Source: an uncultured Selenomonadaceae bacterium
Lineage (GTDB): Bacteria > Bacillota_C > Negativicutes > Selenomonadales > Selenomonadaceae
Assembly (NCBI GenBank): GCA_946402475.1
Contig: CAMIWP010000055.1
Span: forward strand, 1-6,993
Direction of reading: 5' to 3'
Length of the DNA: 6,993 nt
Position 1 is the stretch's first letter, and every line of letters begins with the position of its first letter. Both the position numbers and the translations under genes were made by a program. Below, in pieces: positions 6,279 to 6,993 of this stretch. Below the pieces are notes generated by a model that made no database searches, was not told the origin of the DNA, and saw only the letters and a program-made list of their open reading frames with translations.

Positions 6279-6993
6279 CTATTCTCGACAGGAACATGGA
6301 TGATCCGCCGACGATTGCATGATCTTCACCTTCATCGATTCCCCTGATTTCGGTTCTCTCCCCTCTTTGAAGGTCATCATCATGTGATGGGTGAGACTCC
6401 AATCGTCAGCTTGTCCTTGGATATCTTCCCGACTTACCCATACAGCTTCCTTGAGCTCTGTCTTGTCCATGCGTATGATGGGTTCTCCGTCCACATCGCA
6501 GTAAAAGCCCATGAGAACATCCTGTACATTGCCCCAAGGTTGGGATTTGTAATAACGAATGTTTTTCACCCGAAGGCCGGTTTCCTCCATAACTTCCCGT
6601 GCAACACATTCCTCTAAGGTCTCGCCGATTTCCACGAACCCTGCAACCAAAGCATAAAACGGAAGGTCACGATTGGCATATTTCGTCATCAAAATTTTAT
6701 CCCTGTTGATAACGCCTGCTATGACAGCCGGAACGATGCGCGGATAGATGATGTTGCCGCATTTGGGACATACCATGGCCCGTTCTTTTGTCGAATGGAT
6801 GGTTTTCTGCCCGCAGCGTCCGCAAAAGCGATTGTCTCGATACCACGTTGCCAAATGCCACGCTGTATAAGCCGCATACATATAGAAGCGCGGCTCTTTC
6901 ATTTTCCGGCGGATCTCCTTGAGCGACATATAGGAGAATCCGGGAAGTGCTTCCGTGTTTTCCTGATCGACAAGGTAAACGCGTCGTTCGTCA
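6279..6993 (-). CDS. nudC: NAD(+)/NADH diphosphatase, zinc-ribbon Nudix hydrolase (5' end outside the window)
   Basis: NudC hydrolyses NADH/NAD+ to NMN(H) and AMP, and in bacteria studied also removes NAD caps from RNA 5' ends. The frame is open to the right edge, so the N-terminus is missing; 237 residues are visible. Using visible numbering, a zinc ribbon is formed by C57-x2-C60 and C75-x2-C78 (FCGRCG, VCPKCG). The Nudix box covers about 118-140 (GFVEIGETLEECVAREVMEE, then TGL), with metal-binding E136-E137 in its REVMEE core. The NADH-pyrophosphatase signature SQPW follows at about 150-153, the order seen in E. coli NudC. After SQPW comes GNVQD rather than the PFPQS seen in E. coli. The C-terminal tail of about 25 residues (ending HPCSCRE) lies beyond the usual domain end and looks poorly conserved. 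An internal ATG at 6929 is not the true start, since in-frame sequence with N-terminal-domain character (RRVYLVDQ) precedes it. Confidence 0.92.
   Translation of the reverse strand, partial: DERRVYLVDQENTEALPGFSYMSLKEIRRKMKEPRFYMYAAYTAWHLATWYRDNRFCGRCGQKTIHSTKERAMVCPKCGNIIYPRIVPAVIAGVINRDKILMTKYANRDLPFYALVAGFVEIGETLEECVAREVMEETGLRVKNIRYYKSQPWGNVQDVLMGFYCDVDGEPIIRMDKTELKEAVWVSREDIQGQADDWSLTHHMMMTFKEGREPKSGESMKVKIMQSSADHPCSCRE

Noticed and set aside
6229..6402. 58-residue extension of the glyoxalase-fold protein into nudC
   Set aside because: YaeR-like homology begins at the ATG at 6228, which has its own SD; the extension is out-of-frame nudC sequence.

Overview
The window reads as chromosomal sequence from a diderm Firmicute (Negativicutes, Selenomonas/Megasphaera-like). 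A Gram-negative tripartite efflux system, with a TolC-type outer-membrane channel and a lipoprotein adaptor, sits beside regulatory genes of Firmicute style: an XRE helix-turn-helix protein and a LytS-type kinase. Shine-Dalgarno sites are strong and close to GGAGG. This taxonomic reading is inference from gene content, not from a marker gene.

Left part (1-3601, minus strand): a three-gene efflux operon transcribed leftward in the order outer-membrane channel, periplasmic adaptor, RND pump. Gaps are 6 and 15 nt, and the downstream Shine-Dalgarno sites overlap or abut the upstream stop codons. The pump gene leaves the window after about a third of its length, just before TM2. The products would form an AcrAB-TolC/MexAB-OprM-like complex exporting drugs or other toxic compounds.

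Middle (3602-3857): a 256-bp divergent control region. It holds a good sigma70-type promoter for the pump operon (-35 TTGCTT, 17 bp, -10 TAAAAT), one for the rightward regulator operon (-35 TTGCTT, 17 bp, -10 TATGCT), and a strong hairpin in the roughly 118-nt leader of the pump mRNA.

Centre (3858-5722, plus strand): a two-component system. The response regulator has an unusual layout, an N-terminal XRE HTH followed by a C-terminal receiver. It overlaps by 4 nt (ATGA) a multi-TM LytS/YehU-type histidine kinase. Divergent placement next to the efflux operon suggests that the pair senses an envelope or chemical signal and controls the pump, and possibly itself.

Right part (5723-6993): a perfect 24-bp inverted repeat lies midway between the convergent kinase and a leftward gene pair. 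That pair is nudC (NADH/NAD-capped RNA pyrophosphohydrolase, cut by the right edge) and a YaeR/GloA2-like glyoxalase-fold metalloprotein. It looks AT-richer than the kinase and is probably an unrelated housekeeping or metabolite-repair operon.

No rRNA, tRNA, CRISPR array, insertion sequence or broken gene was seen. No stretch longer than 300 bases lacks a gene.
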